Of a stretch of 16,610 nucleotides of DNA, positions 14,394 to 16,610 are shown piece by piece (position 1 is the stretch's first letter; every line of letters starts with the position of its first letter). The DNA comes from Gallionellaceae bacterium UBA6222 (GTDB lineage Bacteria; Pseudomonadota; Gammaproteobacteria; Burkholderiales; Gallionellaceae). A program made the position numbers and the translations under genes. The stretch is taken from positions 1-16,610 of the forward strand of contig DISA01000084.1 in the NCBI GenBank assembly GCA_002421915.1, read 5' to 3'. The notes beneath the pieces are model-generated. The model was not told where the DNA came from. It ran no database searches and was given only the letters and a program-made list of their open reading frames with translations.

Positions 14394-16610
14394 ATGTTCC
14401 ACACTTCGATTGGTAAATCTGCCCTGTCTCCTTTCCGTCTCGACAAGCTGCGCGCCGCGCTGGCCGCGACCGGTGCAGGTATCTTGCTGGAACAAACGCG
14501 CCATATCTATTTTGTTGAACTATCTTCCGCACTCTCCGTGAGCGAAACCGGCCTGCTGGAACGTTTGCTCGGGCTGGATGCGCAAGCGGGCGCGCCCGCC
14601 ACCGGCGGCCATACACTGTCGCTTTTGGTGGTGCCGCGACTGGGCACAATCTCGCCGTGGTCGTCCAAGGCCACCGACATCGCCCGGCATTGCGCGCTGC
14701 CGCAAGTGCAGCGCATCGAGCGCGGGGTCGTGTATTACCTCAAGAGCAAGAGCGGCAAAGCGTTGACGGAAGTGCAGAAGAAGTCCGTGTTGCCCCTGCT
14801 GCATGATCGCATGACGGAATCTGTGATATTTGACAGCGCGGGTATTGAAGAAAAACTATTCAAGCACGGCACGCCGCAGCCGCTCTCGACAGTCGACATT
14901 CTTAACGGCGGCAACACTGCACTGGAAATTGCCAATCGCGAATTGGGCCTGGCACTCTCCGCCGACGAGATTGATTATCTGGTGGAGAGCTTCAACGGAC
15001 TGGGGCGCAACCCGACCGATGTCGAGTTGATGATGTTCGCGCAGGCCAACTCCGAACACTGCCGCCACAAGATATTCAACGCCGACTGGATCATCGACGA
15101 CGAGCAGCAGGCCATCTCGCTATTCGGCATGATCCGTAACACGCACACCCTGCACCCGCAAGGCACGGTCGTGGCCTATTCCGACAACTCTTCAGTCATC
15201 GAGGGGGCGGAGATCGAGCGCTTCTATCCGCGCGCCGGTGGTGCTTATGCATTCAGCAGGGAGCTCACCCACACCCTGATGAAGGTGGAGACGCACAATC
15301 ACCCGACCGCCATCGCGCCGTTTGCCGGTGCCGCCACCGGTTCCGGCGGCGAGATTCGCGACGAAGGCGCGACCGGTTCAGGCTCCAAACCCAAAGCGGG
15401 ACTGGTTGGTTTCTCGGTATCCAATTTGAACATTCCGGGATTTGAACAGCCGTGGGAAGCCAACGCTATCGGCAAACCGGGCCGTATCGCAACGCCGTTG
15501 CAGATCATGATCGACGGCCCGCTCGGCGGCGCGGCGTTCAACAATGAATTCGGCCGCCCCAATCTGGCGGGCTATTTCCGCACCTTTGAGGAGACCGTCA
15601 ACGGCGAAGTGCGCGGTTACCACAAGCCGATCATGCTGGCGGGCGGCGTCGGCAGCATCGCTGACGCCCACACCCACAAGCACGACTTGCCGGAAGGTGC
15701 AGTGCTGATCCAGCTCGGCGGCCCCGGCATGCTGATCGGGCTGGGTGGCGGTGCGGCCTCCAGCATGGATACCGGCGCCAATGCCGAAAATCTGGATTTC
15801 GATTCGGTACAGCGCGGCAATCCGGAAATGCAGCGCCGCGCGCAGGAAGTTATCGACCGCTGCTGGCAACTGGGCGACAACAACCCCATCCTGTCGATCC
15901 ACGATGTCGGCGCGGGCGGCATCTCCAACGCGCTGCCGGAACTGGCGCACGGCGGCGGCAAGGGCGCGCGCTTTGAACTGCGCAGCGTGCCTTCCGAAGA
16001 GCGCGGCATGTCGCCGATGCAGATCTGGAGCAACGAAGCGCAGGAGCGTTACGTGCTCGCCATCCCGGCGGAACGCCTGGATGAATTCAAAGCCTTCTGC
16101 GAGCGCGAGCGTTGCCCGTTCGCCGTGCTGGGACATGCGGTGAGCGAAGACCGTCTGCTGGTGCACGATGCGCTGTTCAACAACAACGCGGTCGATATGC
16201 CGCTCTCCGTGCTGCTCGGCAAACCGCCGAAGATGACGCGCAAAGTGCGGCGCGAAAAAGTCGTGCTGCCGAAGTTCGACACCGGCAACATTGTGTTGGA
16301 AGATGCCATAGCCCGTGTGTTGCGCCTGCCCTCCGTGGCCGACAAGACCTTCCTGATTTCCATCGGTGACCGCACTGTGGGCGGCATGACCGCGCGCGAC
16401 CAGATGGTCGGCCCATGGCAAGTGCCGGTGGCCGATGTTGCAGTCACGCTGATGGGTTTCAACACCTGTCTGGCCGAAGCCTTTGCGCTCGGTGAGCGCA
16501 CGCCCATCGCCGTCATCAATGCACCCGCCTCCGGGCGCATGGCCATCGGCGAGGCGATCACCAACATTGCGGCGGCGCCCATCGTCGATCTCGGCGACGT
16601 CAAGCTCTCG
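14394..16610 (+). CDS. purL: Phosphoribosylformylglycinamidine synthase, N-terminal part (partial, runs off right edge)
   Basis: Large single-chain FGAM synthase, fourth step of purine synthesis: FGAR + Gln + ATP give FGAM + Glu. 739 codons are visible of roughly 1300. The start MFHTSIGKSALSPFRLDKL leads into the N-terminal PurS-like domain (to about residue 150), the linker and the first synthetase domain. The catalytic His block NSEHCRHKIFNADW is at about residues 221-234; KVETHNHPTAIAPF and GAATGSGGEIRDEG follow. SIHDVGAGGISNALPELAHG lies further on (about 502-521), and a second synthetase half is entered near the end (MTARDQMVGPWQVP). The C-terminal glutaminase domain with its Cys-His-Glu triad lies outside the window. 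Only a weak ribosome site precedes the ATG at 14394. Divergent from nnrD. Confidence 0.98.
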   Translation, partial: MFHTSIGKSALSPFRLDKLRAALAATGAGILLEQTRHIYFVELSSALSVSETGLLERLLGLDAQAGAPATGGHTLSLLVVPRLGTISPWSSKATDIARHCALPQVQRIERGVVYYLKSKSGKALTEVQKKSVLPLLHDRMTESVIFDSAGIEEKLFKHGTPQPLSTVDILNGGNTALEIANRELGLALSADEIDYLVESFNGLGRNPTDVELMMFAQANSEHCRHKIFNADWIIDDEQQAISLFGMIRNTHTLHPQGTVVAYSDNSSVIEGAEIERFYPRAGGAYAFSRELTHTLMKVETHNHPTAIAPFAGAATGSGGEIRDEGATGSGSKPKAGLVGFSVSNLNIPGFEQPWEANAIGKPGRIATPLQIMIDGPLGGAAFNNEFGRPNLAGYFRTFEETVNGEVRGYHKPIMLAGGVGSIADAHTHKHDLPEGAVLIQLGGPGMLIGLGGGAASSMDTGANAENLDFDSVQRGNPEMQRRAQEVIDRCWQLGDNNPILSIHDVGAGGISNALPELAHGGGKGARFELRSVPSEERGMSPMQIWSNEAQERYVLAIPAERLDEFKAFCERERCPFAVLGHAVSEDRLLVHDALFNNNAVDMPLSVLLGKPPKMTRKVRREKVVLPKFDTGNIVLEDAIARVLRLPSVADKTFLISIGDRTVGGMTARDQMVGPWQVPVADVAVTLMGFNTCLAEAFALGERTPIAVINAPASGRMAIGEAITNIAAAPIVDLGDVKLS

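Noticed and set aside
15378..16421. Open frame of 347 codons on the minus strand opposite purL
   Set aside because: Antisense shadow of the conserved purL synthetase domain; no recognisable domain and low-information composition.

Overview
The window is a dense, all-chromosomal stretch of housekeeping genes from a betaproteobacterium. The best guess is the Nitrosomonadales/Gallionellaceae side of the group, because of the style of the membrane adenylate cyclase, the yhdP-nitrilase-tldD run and the AK-rich DUF2934 protein. That taxonomic placement is from memory of families, not from a search. GC is moderately high, intergenic gaps are short, and there are no tRNA or rRNA genes, insertion sequences, prophage genes or CRISPR arrays.

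Layout, left to right. (1) A divergent pair: the 5' part of the branched-chain aminotransferase gene ilvE (minus strand, cut by the left edge) and a six-helix class III adenylate cyclase (plus strand). (2) glnE, the glutamine synthetase adenylyltransferase/removase (minus strand), converges on the cyclase with a single base between the two stop codons. (3) Divergent from glnE, a plus-strand operon: yhdP (envelope AsmA-like lipid transport protein), a NIT1/NIT2-type carbon-nitrogen hydrolase, tldD (overlapping by 4 nt), crcB (fluoride channel) and a PII-like DUF190 gene. It ends in a strong hairpin. (4) A small lysine/alanine-rich histone H1-like DUF2934 gene (minus strand) with its own promoter carrying a perfect -10. 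(5) A minus-strand operon nnrD, DUF2937 membrane protein, degenerate spermidine-synthase-like methyltransferase-fold protein; the last two overlap by 4 nt. (6) Divergent from nnrD, purL (plus strand), cut by the right edge after 739 codons.

The genes cover nitrogen metabolism (ilvE, glnE, purL), second-messenger signalling (adenylate cyclase), envelope maintenance (yhdP), metabolite repair (the nitrilase homologue as a probable deaminated-glutathione amidase, and nnrD as NAD(P)HX dehydratase), peptide maturation or proteolysis (tldD), fluoride export (crcB) and chromatin or stress (DUF2934).

I see no novel defence or mobile system. The most unusual feature is a REP-like palindromic repeat lying in frame inside nnrD, where it adds a proline-rich segment of about 16 residues at a place where the family normally has a short linker. 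Next come a self-complementary -10 element that could serve both nnrD and purL, and the spermidine-synthase-like protein that has lost the substrate-binding acidic residues.
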